31,296 nt of DNA from Candidatus Uhrbacteria bacterium (lineage in GTDB: Bacteria; Patescibacteriota; Patescibacteriia; UBA9934; GWF2-40-263), in contig JABITQ010000045.1 of the NCBI GenBank assembly GCA_018700535.1, positions 1 through 31,296 of the forward strand, read 5' to 3'. Position numbers and translations under genes: made by a program. Below the pieces are notes generated by a model. It was not told the origin of the DNA. It made no database searches and saw only the letters and a list, made by a program, of their open reading frames with translations. Numbering within the stretch: the stretch's first letter is position 1; each line of letters begins with the position of its first letter. Positions 5,945 through 13,957 of this stretch are shown piece after piece.

Positions 5945-5990
5945 TGTGCTGATATTAAGTTTAAAGGAGAATTAGCTCCTACATGATTCT

Positions 5991-6968
5991 ATGGAACTGA
6001 AACGAGATCAACGAGAGTATCGTGGGGAATTATCGCTTGAAGAGAAGTCTAGACGTCTTGTGCAAGAATTTGGGGTGCGTGCTGAGGAGATGTGGGAACC
6101 GGCACTTGCCATCGAGACCGCGCAAGCATTGCTTGAGGAGGAAAAAGGACTTGAGGGTGAACAGCTGCGTGCTCTTATGCAACGGCGTTGGATTGATGCG
6201 TTTTATCCATCTACAGGACGGTCTTCCGGATCGGAGCTTTCTGAAAAGTTTGTGCTTGAGCCCGCTCGTGCCAATAAATTAGCTGAGCGATTAATGCGCG
6301 ATCGCACGCGTGTAGACAGCACGTCTGAATCAACAACAAAAGATGATGAGCGACGGTTATCGATGGGGATTGATAGAGAGAATTTCGATGTTCGTACTTA
6401 TGGAGTTGATGTGCTTGCAGATGTTGCTAGTAGTGGTGTGTGGGCAAAGGTTTCTTCTCAAGACGTGAGAGTATTGGGGTCATCAAAGTTTTCTTGCTGC
6501 AGTGCTATTGCTGGTGTTAGCAATAAAGGGGAGTTGTGTTTCGCACATGTGCCAGGTCCTCACTTCGGTGCGCTGGCAGCGGATGGGGGTGCGATCATCA
6601 AAGAAAAGTTTGGTGATGGTAAATACGTAGTTGTTACACCAGAGCGAAAATTTGTTGATGGAGCAGATGAAAGGAATGTGCATTTTGCCGAGCTTGCAAA
6701 TCAACAGGCGAAACAAGTTGCAGAGGATCTTGGTCTTCCTCATTTTTCCTATACAGAAATGTTTCCTGACAAAGAGAGTGTCCTTCATGACACGCACACT
6801 TCTTACACGATGACTGTTACCAATGAAGGGCTACAAGTTCGTCTGGTTCGTGCGATCCGTCATGAGCACTCAAGCAGGGAATGGTGGTTGAGGCGTGGTG
6901 GTTTGTATGAATATAAGCTTATTCAAAATGATGAACCTGAGCTTGATATCGATTTCTCATCTCTCTAA
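5991..6968 (+). CDS. Unknown protein, 325 aa, possible Cys/His enzyme fold
   Basis: I do not recognise this protein. Residues 1-125 are charged and helical (EEKSRRLVQEFG, EEEKGLEGEQLR). From about 150 a globular part begins: SSKFSCCSAIAG, GELCFAHVPGPHFG and the later HDTHTSYTMTV. A cysteine after a beta strand with a histidine soon after recalls CheD-like or other cysteine deamidase/hydrolase folds, but this is only a resemblance. No signal peptide or membrane segment is seen. There is no usable Shine-Dalgarno; the GGAG 21 nt upstream is too far and lies in a hairpin. The PsbP-like gene follows after 38 nt. Confidence 0.65.
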   Translation: MELKRDQREYRGELSLEEKSRRLVQEFGVRAEEMWEPALAIETAQALLEEEKGLEGEQLRALMQRRWIDAFYPSTGRSSGSELSEKFVLEPARANKLAERLMRDRTRVDSTSESTTKDDERRLSMGIDRENFDVRTYGVDVLADVASSGVWAKVSSQDVRVLGSSKFSCCSAIAGVSNKGELCFAHVPGPHFGALAADGGAIIKEKFGDGKYVVVTPERKFVDGADERNVHFAELANQQAKQVAEDLGLPHFSYTEMFPDKESVLHDTHTSYTMTVTNEGLQVRLVRAIRHEHSSREWWLRRGGLYEYKLIQNDEPELDIDFSSL

Positions 6969-6991
6969 AGCCTGAGTTCTGTGTTCAAAAC

Positions 6992-6997
6992 TTTAAT
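6992..6997 (+). promoter_or_regulatory. -10-like box for the PsbP-like gene at 7007
   Basis: TTTAAT ends 9 nt before the ATG, the leaderless spacing seen for several genes here. Confidence 0.3.
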
Positions 6998-7006
6998 GTC
7001 AGTACT

Positions 7007-7609
7007 ATGAAACGTTCCCATCTTCTCATTCTCCTAATCATCGCACTGTTAGCGGCTGGATTTACTTATTACTCCAGCACTTCAAGTGTTACTGACACAT
7101 CTGTATCTGATGAATATTTGGAGTACAGCAATGAAGAGTTTGGTTTTTCATTTATGTATCCGAGCGATTGGGAGCTGACTGAATTTACGGAGAATGATCA
7201 TGTTGTCTCTGGTTGGGTTGTTGGAGTTAAGGTGGCTGACACTGAACAGTTTATCGAAGATCGTCGACTTCCTAATGATATAAAGTACAATTTTGTTGTT
7301 TCGTATTGGGATGACATAAACAACAAGTACGCTCAGGCTGGTGGTGGAATAGATTCCCGATATGATTATAAAAGTTTGGGGGAGTATTTAAATGACGATG
7401 TCTTTAGGATGGTGCAGCTGGAGGGTGGCACGGCTGTTGATGGTGTGCAGGCATACGAAGTCATTGTAGGAGGGTTTGGTGCTACCTATGCGGTTATGTT
7501 TGAGAGTGATGGGCTGTATCAACTTCTTTTCTCTAGACACTCAGATGCTCATTTGAATGAAGAGGAGAAAAAAGTTTTTAACTCTTTTCAGCTGTTGGAG
7601 TCGGAGTAG
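7007..7609 (+). CDS. PsbP-like exported/membrane-anchored protein
   Basis: Residues 4-21 form an N-terminal hydrophobic anchor (LLILLIIALLAAGF region) without a lipobox cysteine. The signature SNEEFGFSFMYPSDWEL (residues 41-57) is the start of a PsbP/Mog1-like alpha-beta domain, common in extracytoplasmic proteins of this group. The gene at 25022 has the same layout (ANDAFGYSVSYPS). The function of these proteins in bacteria without photosystems is unknown; binding or envelope roles are guesses. The domain call is moderate because it rests on one motif and the length. Confidence 0.65.
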   Translation: MKRSHLLILLIIALLAAGFTYYSSTSSVTDTSVSDEYLEYSNEEFGFSFMYPSDWELTEFTENDHVVSGWVVGVKVADTEQFIEDRRLPNDIKYNFVVSYWDDINNKYAQAGGGIDSRYDYKSLGEYLNDDVFRMVQLEGGTAVDGVQAYEVIVGGFGATYAVMFESDGLYQLLFSRHSDAHLNEEEKKVFNSFQLLESE

Positions 7610-7635
7610 CTAGGTTCTGGGTCACGAGTCTTTCT

Positions 7636-7670
7636 AAAAATTCTCCACTGGTTTAGTGGAGAATTTTTTG
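7636..7670 (+). terminator. Terminator of the PsbP-like gene
   Basis: AAATTCTCCACT pairs with AGTGGAGAATTT, followed by TTTG. Confidence 0.85.
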
Positions 7671-7711
7671 TTGAGACAGTGAATCTAAAGCGCAAGAACC
7701 ACCTGAATCTC

Positions 7712-7740
7712 TTGACAAAACTGATTTATTCGCATAGTTT
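7712..7740 (+). promoter_or_regulatory. Promoter of the 7785 gene
   Basis: TTGACA (7712-7717), 17-nt spacer, TAGTTT (7735-7740). The -10 is identical to those at 13127 and 20177. Confidence 0.8.
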
Positions 7741-7784
7741 GGTCGTACCATGTTTCATGGTAGCAACTCGTTTTTGGAGATGTC

Positions 7785-8195
7785 ATGAGCAGTGCAAGTA
7801 GCCTGTCGCCATTGTTGACCGGGACCTTGGTCGTCACCACGGAAGAGAATAAGAGTCTTCGTGGGGAGTGGGAGGAGGATACGCTCAAGATGCGTGTCTG
7901 GGGTATTGCGGGACAAATTGTTGGACATTCAGACAGTCACGGTCTGTGTTACGACGTGGAACACACAGACGGCACTCGCGCCTCGTATGACTCTACTGAG
8001 TTCGATGTTGTGGAGAGAGTTCCGGTGAAGATTGTTGTCACGAAGAGGCAGAGTGACTATCACGTATGTGTCGATGGTCAGCCCGGAATCTGGGCGTGCG
8101 GTAGAACCACGAACGAGGCCATTGGAAATCTTATCAGTCATCATTCGGAGGTGTTCGGAATCACCATCGATGAAACTGCGCTTCAGCCCCGCTGA
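7785..8195 (+). CDS. Orphan protein, 136 aa, weak HicB-like C-terminal domain
   Basis: GGAGA lies 4 nt before the ATG. The N-terminal 85 residues are unknown beta-rich sequence. Residues 88-130 (VKIVVTKRQSDYHVCVDGQP, then GIWACGRTTNEAIGNLISHH) resemble the HicB antitoxin fold: a strand, a substrate-like turn with PG, then T-xxEA-xxN-ll. No HicA toxin is adjacent, so it is not a standard toxin-antitoxin pair, and it may be a lone relative or an unrelated fold. It is a single-gene unit with strong promoter and terminator. Confidence 0.6.
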   Translation: MSSASSLSPLLTGTLVVTTEENKSLRGEWEEDTLKMRVWGIAGQIVGHSDSHGLCYDVEHTDGTRASYDSTEFDVVERVPVKIVVTKRQSDYHVCVDGQPGIWACGRTTNEAIGNLISHHSEVFGITIDETALQPR

Positions 8196-8198
8196 GCA

Positions 8199-8256
8199 AA
8201 AAGACGTTCGCCTCACCAGGTGACTCTCATTGCTTGGTGGGGCGTCTTTTTTTTTA
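8199..8256 (+). terminator. Terminator of the 7785 gene
   Basis: AAAGACG pairs with CGTCTTT, with an inner stem CCTCACC/GGTGGGG, followed by a long T-run. Confidence 0.85.
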
Positions 8257-8329
8257 CAACCCTAAGACATGTGCGAGATGATTGGTCTGTGCTAGAGTTT
8301 ATCTGTTAAATAATTATGCATTTTTTAAT

Positions 8330-9151
8330 ATGGTAGTAATCGATGCGCGAGCAGAGGAGATAAAGCAAAGTATTAGAAAAGGTGGGAAGGCTATGATTCC
8401 TGTGGGGATTATTATTGCTCTGCTGATCGTTGTCATAAGCAGTCTTGGTACCGTTGGTGCTGGTGAGCGTGGTGTCATGTTGCAGTTTGGAGCTGTGCAG
8501 GACAGGGTGATTGGAGAGGGACTTTATTTTAAAATTCCTTTTGTTCAGACGGTTGAAGTGATTGACGTTCGGATCCAAAAAGATGAAGTGTTGTCTACTG
8601 CATCATCAAAAGATCTTCAGATTGTAACGTCAAAGATTGCGCTGAACTATCATCTTGATCCTGATAATGTAAATAACGTTTGGCAGGAAGTGGGGAAGAG
8701 TTACAATACGCGAATCATCGCACCATCGATTCAAGAGGCTGTAAAGTCTGTTACAGCAAGGTTTACTGCTGAGGAGTTGATTACAAAAAGAGAAGAGGTA
8801 AAAGATCAGATCAAGGCGAACTTGTTTGAGAGGTTGTCGACAAATTACATTATCGTTGATGAATTTAACATTATTGACTTTAGTTTTTCTGCAGCGTTTA
8901 ACGAAGCGATCGAAGCCAAGGTTACGGCTGAGCAGTTGAAGCTAAAAGCGGATCGTGATTTGGAACGAATCCGCATTGAGGCTGACCAAAATGCTGTTGC
9001 AGCAGAAGGTAAGGCAAAAGCGATTTTGACAGAGGCTCAAGCGCTAAGAGCAAACCCACAAGTTGTTGAGCTACGTTGGATTGAAAAGTGGGACGGTAAG
9101 ACTCCGTTGTATTGGGGAGAGGCAAGTCCGTTTATTGGGTTGAATCAGTAG
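8330..9151 (+). CDS. SPFH-domain (prohibitin/HflC-like) membrane protein
   Basis: The ATG at 8330 gives a 273-residue protein with a short cytosolic or external tail, one membrane segment (about 23-42, IPVGIIIALLIVVISSLGTV) and then the SPFH start GAGERGVMLQFGAV. Further family marks are GLYFKIPFVQTVEVIDVRIQ and the helical tail AEQLKLKADRDLERIRIEAD and AEGKAKAILTEA. SPFH proteins form ring-like membrane assemblies that shape microdomains and regulate proteases such as FtsH. The open frame extends to 8282, but the added residues are AT-rich and unlikely. No Shine-Dalgarno is seen. No FtsH or NfeD partner is adjacent. Confidence 0.88.
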   Translation: MVVIDARAEEIKQSIRKGGKAMIPVGIIIALLIVVISSLGTVGAGERGVMLQFGAVQDRVIGEGLYFKIPFVQTVEVIDVRIQKDEVLSTASSKDLQIVTSKIALNYHLDPDNVNNVWQEVGKSYNTRIIAPSIQEAVKSVTARFTAEELITKREEVKDQIKANLFERLSTNYIIVDEFNIIDFSFSAAFNEAIEAKVTAEQLKLKADRDLERIRIEADQNAVAAEGKAKAILTEAQALRANPQVVELRWIEKWDGKTPLYWGEASPFIGLNQ

Positions 9152-9168
9152 GGGGGTTAACTTGGTAT

Positions 9169-9174
9169 TATAAT
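9169..9174 (+). promoter_or_regulatory. -10 box for the 9202 gene
   Basis: TATAAT, just after the SPFH gene stop. No clear -35. Confidence 0.4.
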
Positions 9175-9201
9175 TAAGCAGGTAAAAATAACATCTACAA
9201 T

Positions 9202-9792
9202 ATGGAAAATAAAGAAGTTCAAAAACAGGGAGGGGACATGAAACATATTATCTTGATGTTGTTGGTGCTTGGTGTGCTTGTTGTTTCTAGCGTGAACCTA
9301 GCGTTTACTTTAAGTGAAGATTCAGGTGATTCAAACGCTTCTGGTATCGAAGAGAATTTGGCTGCAATAGAAGTGCAGAATGATAGCTTGCAAGCAATGC
9401 TAGATGAAAACAATGAGGTTACAGAGCCGGAATTTGACAGCATTCTTTTTGAAAAGGAGTATTACAACTTGCCATTTGGAGCAGCAGAAATAGAGGTGTA
9501 TTACACTACTGTTGAAAAATTAACTTCATTCGATAATTCAACACCTCCTGAAACTTGTTCCGCACTTGTGGTAACCGATGGCCCCGAGCTGTTAATGGAT
9601 GCACTATCAGATGATAGATTTGGCACCTCTCCAACAATTGTAATTGGTTCAGGAGACTCAGATTGGGGAGGTATCTCTGATAGCACAGAAAGTAATCCGA
9701 TAAAAGTTTTGGTTACAATGAATTCGTTGTTTGAAGGCGGGGTGATTGGGTGTATGTCTTGGGTGTTTGATTCAGTAATTGAAATAGAGTAG
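9202..9792 (+). CDS. Exported or membrane-anchored unknown protein, 196 aa
   Basis: After a 12-residue polar start there is one hydrophobic segment (HIILMLLVLGVLVVSSVNLA), then a short coiled-coil stretch (EENLAAIEVQNDSLQAMLDE) and an acidic extracellular domain with two cysteines (near residues 119 and 183) that could form a disulphide. The ATG at 9238 is an alternative start; it has a GGAGGGG sequence just upstream and would put the signal anchor at the very N-terminus. No family is recognised. Confidence 0.6.
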   Translation: MENKEVQKQGGDMKHIILMLLVLGVLVVSSVNLAFTLSEDSGDSNASGIEENLAAIEVQNDSLQAMLDENNEVTEPEFDSILFEKEYYNLPFGAAEIEVYYTTVEKLTSFDNSTPPETCSALVVTDGPELLMDALSDDRFGTSPTIVIGSGDSDWGGISDSTESNPIKVLVTMNSLFEGGVIGCMSWVFDSVIEIE

Positions 9793-9825
9793 TTGATTTC
9801 GTTGTAAGGATACTGTCGAGTTTTC

Positions 9826-9857
9826 AACCTCCGCTGTAATAGCGGAGGTTTCTGTTT
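9826..9857 (+). terminator. Terminator of the 9202 gene
   Basis: ACCTCCGCT pairs with AGCGGAGGT around GTAAT, followed by TTCTGTTT. Confidence 0.8.
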
Positions 9858-9955
9858 GAGATATGGTGAATATTAGGGTTAGGATCTTATGTGGTCTTAC
9901 ATTCTCCTCATCAATGAATATTCACTAATTTTAGCCCAATTATTAACCAAATACC

Positions 9956-9984
9956 TTGACAAAAGGCCAATTTTGTGGTAGGTT
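9956..9984 (+). promoter_or_regulatory. Promoter of the 10127 lipoprotein gene
   Basis: TTGACA (9956-9961), 17-nt spacer, TAGGTT (9979-9984). The start near 9991 gives a 136-nt leader. The rest of the 9793-10126 gap holds the 9202-gene terminator, an AT-rich spacer and the hairpin at 10013. Confidence 0.75.
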
Positions 9985-10012
9985 TGTTCATGAAGTAAAC
10001 AGAAGAAGGAGC

Positions 10013-10065
10013 GTCCCGTATAGCAGATTACTCACTCGTGTGTAGAATGTTTTACGGGATTTTTC
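10013..10065 (+). promoter_or_regulatory. Terminator-like hairpin inside the leader (attenuator or small RNA end)
   Basis: TCCCGTA (10014-10020) pairs with TACGGGA (10053-10059) and is followed by TTTTTCTTT. It lies between promoter and gene, so transcripts could stop here to give an RNA of about 75 nt or read through into the lipoprotein gene. A GAAGGAG sequence (10005-10011) precedes it. Confidence 0.5.
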
Positions 10066-10126
10066 TTTCCCGCCAACCTACCTATCCTCGCGTTAACAGC
10101 GCACCTACCCCAGCAAGGAGACGCTT

Positions 10127-10885
10127 ATGCGTACGTATCTGTTCATTGGTCTGTCTTTCCTCACCGCCGCCTGCACGACGTCCGATCACACCGCTGCCGG
10201 AACCGTTCTCGAGATCGAGGGCGACACCGGTGGTGCGTTGGAAGTTGGTGATGTTGTCGAGGGTGACACCTGGGCTGACAACACTGACACCGGGAGCGAT
10301 GATCAAGTTGCAGCATGTGATGACACCGAGGACTACACCTACCCGGTGGAGACTTGGGATGGCATTGTCGAGATGGGCAACCAGCTCGAGATGACCGTCA
10401 GCGAAGACAGTCCCTATTGGTACCTCGAGCCTGGATACGCCAACGTGTTCAGTGTGGATTTCGCCGCAGTCAATGAGTGTGGTGATGATCTCACTGTCGG
10501 TGGCTTCACCATGTATGTGAGCACGACAGATGTCGGTAACACGTACTGGTACGAAGAGGCGACCGAGGTTGAGATGGTCGACCTGGACACCGGCGAATCA
10601 TTCGGCTTCGGTTATATGGGCGTCTGCAACCTCAATGGTGGCGGTTGTCCTCAGTCGACGGTGGTTTTCCGTGAAGGAGAGATGGGCTACTACGGCCTCT
10701 CGATCCCCGCGGGTACCACTCGGAAGATTGGGTTCATCCCTGATACTCGCAACGTCAGCCACAACGACACCATGCGAATGACAATCGGAGCGAACCAGAT
10801 GGGAGTGTACGATGAGCACGGGGAATTCCACGTGATCAGGTATGACGCCGTCCGTGGGTACCAGGTGGCATTCACCACGCTCTAG
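10127..10885 (+). CDS. Secreted lipoprotein, 252 aa, unknown function
   Basis: The signal peptide MRTYLFIGLSFLTAAC ends in a lipobox (TAAC, C16). A low-complexity T/D/G linker up to about residue 70 precedes a beta-rich domain (WDGIVEMGNQ, WYLEPGYANVFSVDF, GGFTMYVSTTDVG). The domain has few lysines, several W/Y residues and two C pairs, which suggests an extracellular beta-sandwich. AAGGAG lies 5 nt before the ATG. Codon use is visibly more C-rich at third positions than in neighbours. It is transcribed alone with its own promoter, leader hairpin and terminator. No family is recognised. Confidence 0.75.
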   Translation: MRTYLFIGLSFLTAACTTSDHTAAGTVLEIEGDTGGALEVGDVVEGDTWADNTDTGSDDQVAACDDTEDYTYPVETWDGIVEMGNQLEMTVSEDSPYWYLEPGYANVFSVDFAAVNECGDDLTVGGFTMYVSTTDVGNTYWYEEATEVEMVDLDTGESFGFGYMGVCNLNGGGCPQSTVVFREGEMGYYGLSIPAGTTRKIGFIPDTRNVSHNDTMRMTIGANQMGVYDEHGEFHVIRYDAVRGYQVAFTTL

Positions 10886-10890
10886 AGGCT

Positions 10891-10950
10891 ACGCCCCCGC
10901 AACCAAGAAGGACCTCCATGTCTTTCGCGGTTGTGGGGGTTCTTTTTTTA
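10891..10950 (+). terminator. Terminator of the 10127 gene
   Basis: CCCCCGCAACC pairs with GGTTGTGGGGG across an internally pairing loop, followed by TTCTTTTTTT. Confidence 0.85.
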
Positions 10951-10990
10951 GAGAGATTTGTTCAAACTTTTTTTCACTCAACCTTTCAGG

Positions 10991-10996
10991 TAGACT
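10991..10996 (+). promoter_or_regulatory. -10 box for the YdcF-like gene
   Basis: TAGACT ends 8 nt before the ATG at 11005, pointing to a leaderless mRNA. Confidence 0.4.
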
Positions 10997-11004
10997 ATTC
11001 GCAT

Positions 11005-11712
11005 ATGAACACATTCATCATCTGTGGTTACGGGATTCCAAAAGATATTGCTAGTGATCAAAATTATTCCACGTATCTCAATATTGTTTTCAATCGGATG
11101 TATGAGCGTTCAGCTAATCAGAAGGCTGTTGTGATGTCTTGTGGTGGTCCGACGAAATGTGATTTGCCTTATGACGGCACTGAAGCTGAAGTGATTTCTG
11201 ATTATCTTGTTTCGTTAATGCAACGACCTGAGACGGTTGGTCAAACAAAGGAGTGGGGTGTGATGTTGGAGGATGAATCGCTTTCTACGTTGGAGAATTT
11301 GTTGTTTGCTAAAAAGTTGTTAGATGATCAGGGTGTTGTGGGAGAGATCACAATCTTTTGTGAGAAGACTCGGCAGGCAAGAGTTGAAGCGTTTGCTGAT
11401 GCTGTTTTTGATCAAAAAGTATTTGTCGATGTTGTCGACTTTGATATTTCAAAAAACAGATATCTTGATCCTGATGTTATAAACACTAAAGAAGCTCTTG
11501 CTCTCAAGGAAGGGTTGTGGACGCTAGAGGAGTCTGAGCGACTGGAAAAGCATCATGAGTTTTTTCAAAAGAAACTAGCATTTTTGCGCCGACGTCAGAC
11601 AGAAGGTTTATCTCATGTAGATGCGGTGAAAGAATGGTTTGAGAACCAGGAGAGTGTGATGCGTGAGTTGATGCCGGATCATCCTTTGCTTGCTGATTTG
11701 GGTGATAGTTAG
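11005..11712 (+). CDS. YdcF/SanA-like DUF218 protein
   Basis: The 235-residue product carries DUF218-type marks: VVMSCGGPTK near residue 43, TEAEVISDYL at about 59-68, then EDESLSTLENLLFAKKLL (about 89-106) and ITIFCEKTRQARVEAFA. The E-x-x-S-x-(S/T)-x-EN motif is diagnostic for the family, which includes SanA, ElyC and YdcF and has roles in envelope metabolism. No membrane segment is seen, unlike SanA/ElyC, so it resembles soluble YdcF. A helical C-terminal extension (about 170-235) is unusual. The frame could begin at 10918, but that would run through the previous terminator. Moderate certainty. Confidence 0.75.
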   Translation: MNTFIICGYGIPKDIASDQNYSTYLNIVFNRMYERSANQKAVVMSCGGPTKCDLPYDGTEAEVISDYLVSLMQRPETVGQTKEWGVMLEDESLSTLENLLFAKKLLDDQGVVGEITIFCEKTRQARVEAFADAVFDQKVFVDVVDFDISKNRYLDPDVINTKEALALKEGLWTLEESERLEKHHEFFQKKLAFLRRRQTEGLSHVDAVKEWFENQESVMRELMPDHPLLADLGDS

Positions 11713-11770
11713 ATATCTAGTCTATAGACAAAATACCTTTCGAAGAGTAGTTTTGTGTTGAATTAATAGA

Positions 11771-13021
11771 ATGTTTATGTCAAAAAATAACATTGAGCTT
11801 TTGGCTCCGGCTGGATCCTACGAGGCGTTGCGTGCTGCGATTGTGGCGGGGTGTGATGCTGTTTATTTTGGTCTTTCTGGTTTTAACATGCGTGCTAAAA
11901 CTGCGCGGCCGTTTACGATTGATAACTTGAAAGAGATTGCTGATATTTGTCATGATGCAAATATTAAATGTTACTTGGCGCTGAACACACTTGTGTACGA
12001 CAAAGACGTCGAGCAGATGAAACGTGTGATCGATGCGGCTAAGGAGGCTAAGGTGAGTGCGGTGATCACGTTTGATATGTCCGCGATTCGTTACGCACGT
12101 GAGCAGGGTGTTGAGGTGCATATTTCGACGCAACATTCAATTTCAAATATTGAGGCGGTAAAGTTTTTTTCTGAGTTTGCTGATCGTGTTGTGCTTGCGC
12201 GTGAGTTAACACTTGAGCAGATTAAGGTTATTACAGAGCAGATCAAGCAGGATGATGTACGTGGTCCTGGTGGCAATTTGATGGAGATTGAGATTTTTAT
12301 TCATGGCGCAATGTGTGTGGCTGTGAGTGGTCGGTGTGGGATGAGTTTGTATATGTATGGAACTTCCGCGAATTGCGGTGAGTGCAGTCAGCCTTGTAGG
12401 CGCGGATTTAATGTGACAGATAAGAGTACGGGCAAGCAGCTTGATATTCAGAATGAGTTTGTGATGTCTGCTGAGGATTTATGCACCATCGGACTGTTGG
12501 ATGAGATTTTGGAGTCGGGTGCTGTGTCACTAAAGATTGAGGGACGCGGTCGTGCGCCTGAGTATGTTGATATTGTGGTCGGGTGTTATCGCGAGGCGAT
12601 TGATTCAATTGATCAAGGAACATACAGCAAAGAAAAAATTGCAGAATGGACTGAGCGTATGAAGACCGTTTTTAATCGCGGTTTGAGCGATGGTTTTTAT
12701 CGCGGAAAAGCGTTTAAGTATTGGAGCGGTGCTGCGAGCACAAAGGCGACGCAGCAAAAAGTATTTATTGGAACGGTGACAAATTTTTATTCTGATCAGT
12801 CTGTTGTAGAAGTGAATGTGCACGCAAGCGACCTTGAGGCTGGGCAGGCGTGTTTGATTACGGGTGAGACGACTGGTGTGTTGAGGATTACACCTGAGGA
12901 CTTTAGGGTAAATGAGGAGTCAGCGACTTATGCAGAACAAGGAGACTGCCTTACGTTTAAAGTCCCACAGCGTATCCGTAGAGGGGATAGGTTTTACAAG
13001 CTTCTTGAGAAAAAGAGATAG
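11771..13021 (+). CDS. Peptidase U32 family protein, TrhP (YegQ)-like
   Basis: This is a 416-residue member of the U32 family. It starts NIELLAPAGSYEALRAAIVA and has GCDAVYFGLSGFNMRA, VEVHISTQHSISN, HGAMCVAVSGRCGMSLYM and the cysteine set CGECSQPCRR, followed by SLKIEGRGRAPEYVD. The C-terminal part (from about 325) is a small beta domain. TrhP-type members act with partners in forming 5-hydroxyuridine at position 34 of tRNA; related members are annotated as collagenases. The cysteines probably hold an Fe-S cluster. The start could be the second Met (11777). There is no Shine-Dalgarno. Confidence 0.88.
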   Translation: MFMSKNNIELLAPAGSYEALRAAIVAGCDAVYFGLSGFNMRAKTARPFTIDNLKEIADICHDANIKCYLALNTLVYDKDVEQMKRVIDAAKEAKVSAVITFDMSAIRYAREQGVEVHISTQHSISNIEAVKFFSEFADRVVLARELTLEQIKVITEQIKQDDVRGPGGNLMEIEIFIHGAMCVAVSGRCGMSLYMYGTSANCGECSQPCRRGFNVTDKSTGKQLDIQNEFVMSAEDLCTIGLLDEILESGAVSLKIEGRGRAPEYVDIVVGCYREAIDSIDQGTYSKEKIAEWTERMKTVFNRGLSDGFYRGKAFKYWSGAASTKATQQKVFIGTVTNFYSDQSVVEVNVHASDLEAGQACLITGETTGVLRITPEDFRVNEESATYAEQGDCLTFKVPQRIRRGDRFYKLLEKKR

Positions 13022-13041
13022 AATTAAATTGAATCGTGCAT

Positions 13042-13071
13042 AAAAACACCAGTAAAAACTGGTGTTTTTTG
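13042..13071 (+). terminator. Terminator of the U32 gene
   Basis: AAAACACCAGT pairs with ACTGGTGTTTT around AAAA, followed by TTG. Confidence 0.85.
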
Positions 13072-13103
13072 ATATTTGATTGTGAAATACGACAGGCTTG
13101 CCA

Positions 13104-13132
13104 TTGACAAAAAGCTATTTTTGCGTTAGTTT
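13104..13132 (+). promoter_or_regulatory. Promoter of the 13187 orphan gene
   Basis: TTGACA (13104-13109), 17-nt spacer, TAGTTT (13127-13132). It closely resembles the promoter at 20154-20182 beyond the hexamers (shared CCATTGACAAA start and a T-rich spacer). The start near 13139 rules out the ATG at 13136. Confidence 0.8.
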
Positions 13133-13186
13133 GATTTGTCTTTCCATAGTGAAATGACCCATCAATCCATGCAACTGGAGTTTGCG

Positions 13187-13825
13187 ATGACTATTATGAG
13201 TGCTGCCGATCGGATGGCGCAGCGGAAAGGAAGATTGTCTGAAGAATGGTTTAGTTGGAGGGCGTTCAGCCGTACGATGAACAAGCCGCCGCTGCTCGTG
13301 ATGGAGTGGCTGAGTGTCTTGGTGCGTGCTGCGAAAGGGGGAGAGGTGGCGATCAAGCGGCACATCGCCGGTGATGGTCTGCTTCTCGGCTCGGACTTGG
13401 GTGCCTGTGGCTGTGACAAGCCTGGTACCAGAGACCAAGCTTGGGATCTGTTTGGGCAGGTCGTCGATTACAACGACTTCGACCGACTTCGCGCTGTCTA
13501 CGATCAGGCTCCGTGGGACAGTGGAATTCGTGCGAAGATTCGTGCGGTAATGATCCAGCACAATCCCCATCGTGCGGAAGATTTCGAAGCGCCTGATTCG
13601 ATGGCGTGGTTGCACGCCAATCATCCTGACTACAACCGTGCGGTCAAACGCATCATCGGAACTCACTTCGGACTGGCTAAGTTTCGAAGGGTGCTGATGG
13701 AGGATTTGGCTAGCATTTGCCCAGAGCTTGGGCGGGAGTACGGAATGCTTCTTCTCAAGAGCCGCGCGAGAGCTATTCTCGACAACGTCGTCGACACCGA
13801 CAGCTGGTGTCGACCCACGATCTGA
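13187..13825 (+). CDS. Orphan family protein, 212 aa (paralogue 1)
   Basis: I do not recognise the family. The ATG at 13187 has GGAG 8 nt upstream and lies after the promoter. The product is co-linear with the one at 16179: shared blocks are EEW-x-x-W, PPLLVM, GGE, HI-xx-GL-x-LG, a C-x-C pair (residues 73-75), AWDLFGQVVDYNDFDRLRAV, SGIRAKIR, AWLHANHPDYNRAV and a final D-x-D-x-WC. It is soluble and helix-rich. Conserved W, H and C residues could bind a metal or nucleic acid, but that is a guess. It is a single-gene unit; its terminator belongs to the same family as those after the genes at 13958 and 16179. Confidence 0.75.
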   Translation: MTIMSAADRMAQRKGRLSEEWFSWRAFSRTMNKPPLLVMEWLSVLVRAAKGGEVAIKRHIAGDGLLLGSDLGACGCDKPGTRDQAWDLFGQVVDYNDFDRLRAVYDQAPWDSGIRAKIRAVMIQHNPHRAEDFEAPDSMAWLHANHPDYNRAVKRIIGTHFGLAKFRRVLMEDLASICPELGREYGMLLLKSRARAILDNVVDTDSWCRPTI

Positions 13826-13842
13826 CCCTGTACCAACACTGG

Positions 13843-13877
13843 AGACCTTGTCCCAGTTTGGTGCGGGGTCTTCTTTT
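13843..13877 (+). terminator. Terminator, shared family copy 1
   Basis: AGACCTTGTCCCA pairs with TGGTGCGGGGTCT around GTT with one mismatch, followed by TCTTTTT. An upstream ACCAACACTGG (13832-13842) could pair with CCAGTTTGGT instead, giving a competing fold. Confidence 0.8.
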
Positions 13878-13943
13878 TGCTCACATGTCAGATTGTTTAA
13901 TTCTGCTGTCGGGTGATAGACTGCTTTTAGAAATAATGAGCAA

Positions 13944-13949
13944 TACTAT
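13944..13949 (+). promoter_or_regulatory. -10 box for the 13958 gene
   Basis: TACTAT ends 8 nt before the ATG. Leaderless spacing. Confidence 0.4.
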
Positions 13950-13957
13950 ATTGATAT

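Noticed and set aside
7785..8195. HicAB toxin-antitoxin pair
   Set aside because: Only a weak HicB-like half is seen; no HicA-like gene is adjacent.
10918..11004. Longer N-terminus of the YdcF-like protein
   Set aside because: It would begin inside the terminator of the previous gene; the -10 at 10991 and the ATG at 11005 fit better.
13136..13186. Upstream ATG at 13136 for paralogue 1
   Set aside because: It is at or before the expected transcript start, and the paralogue has no matching residues.
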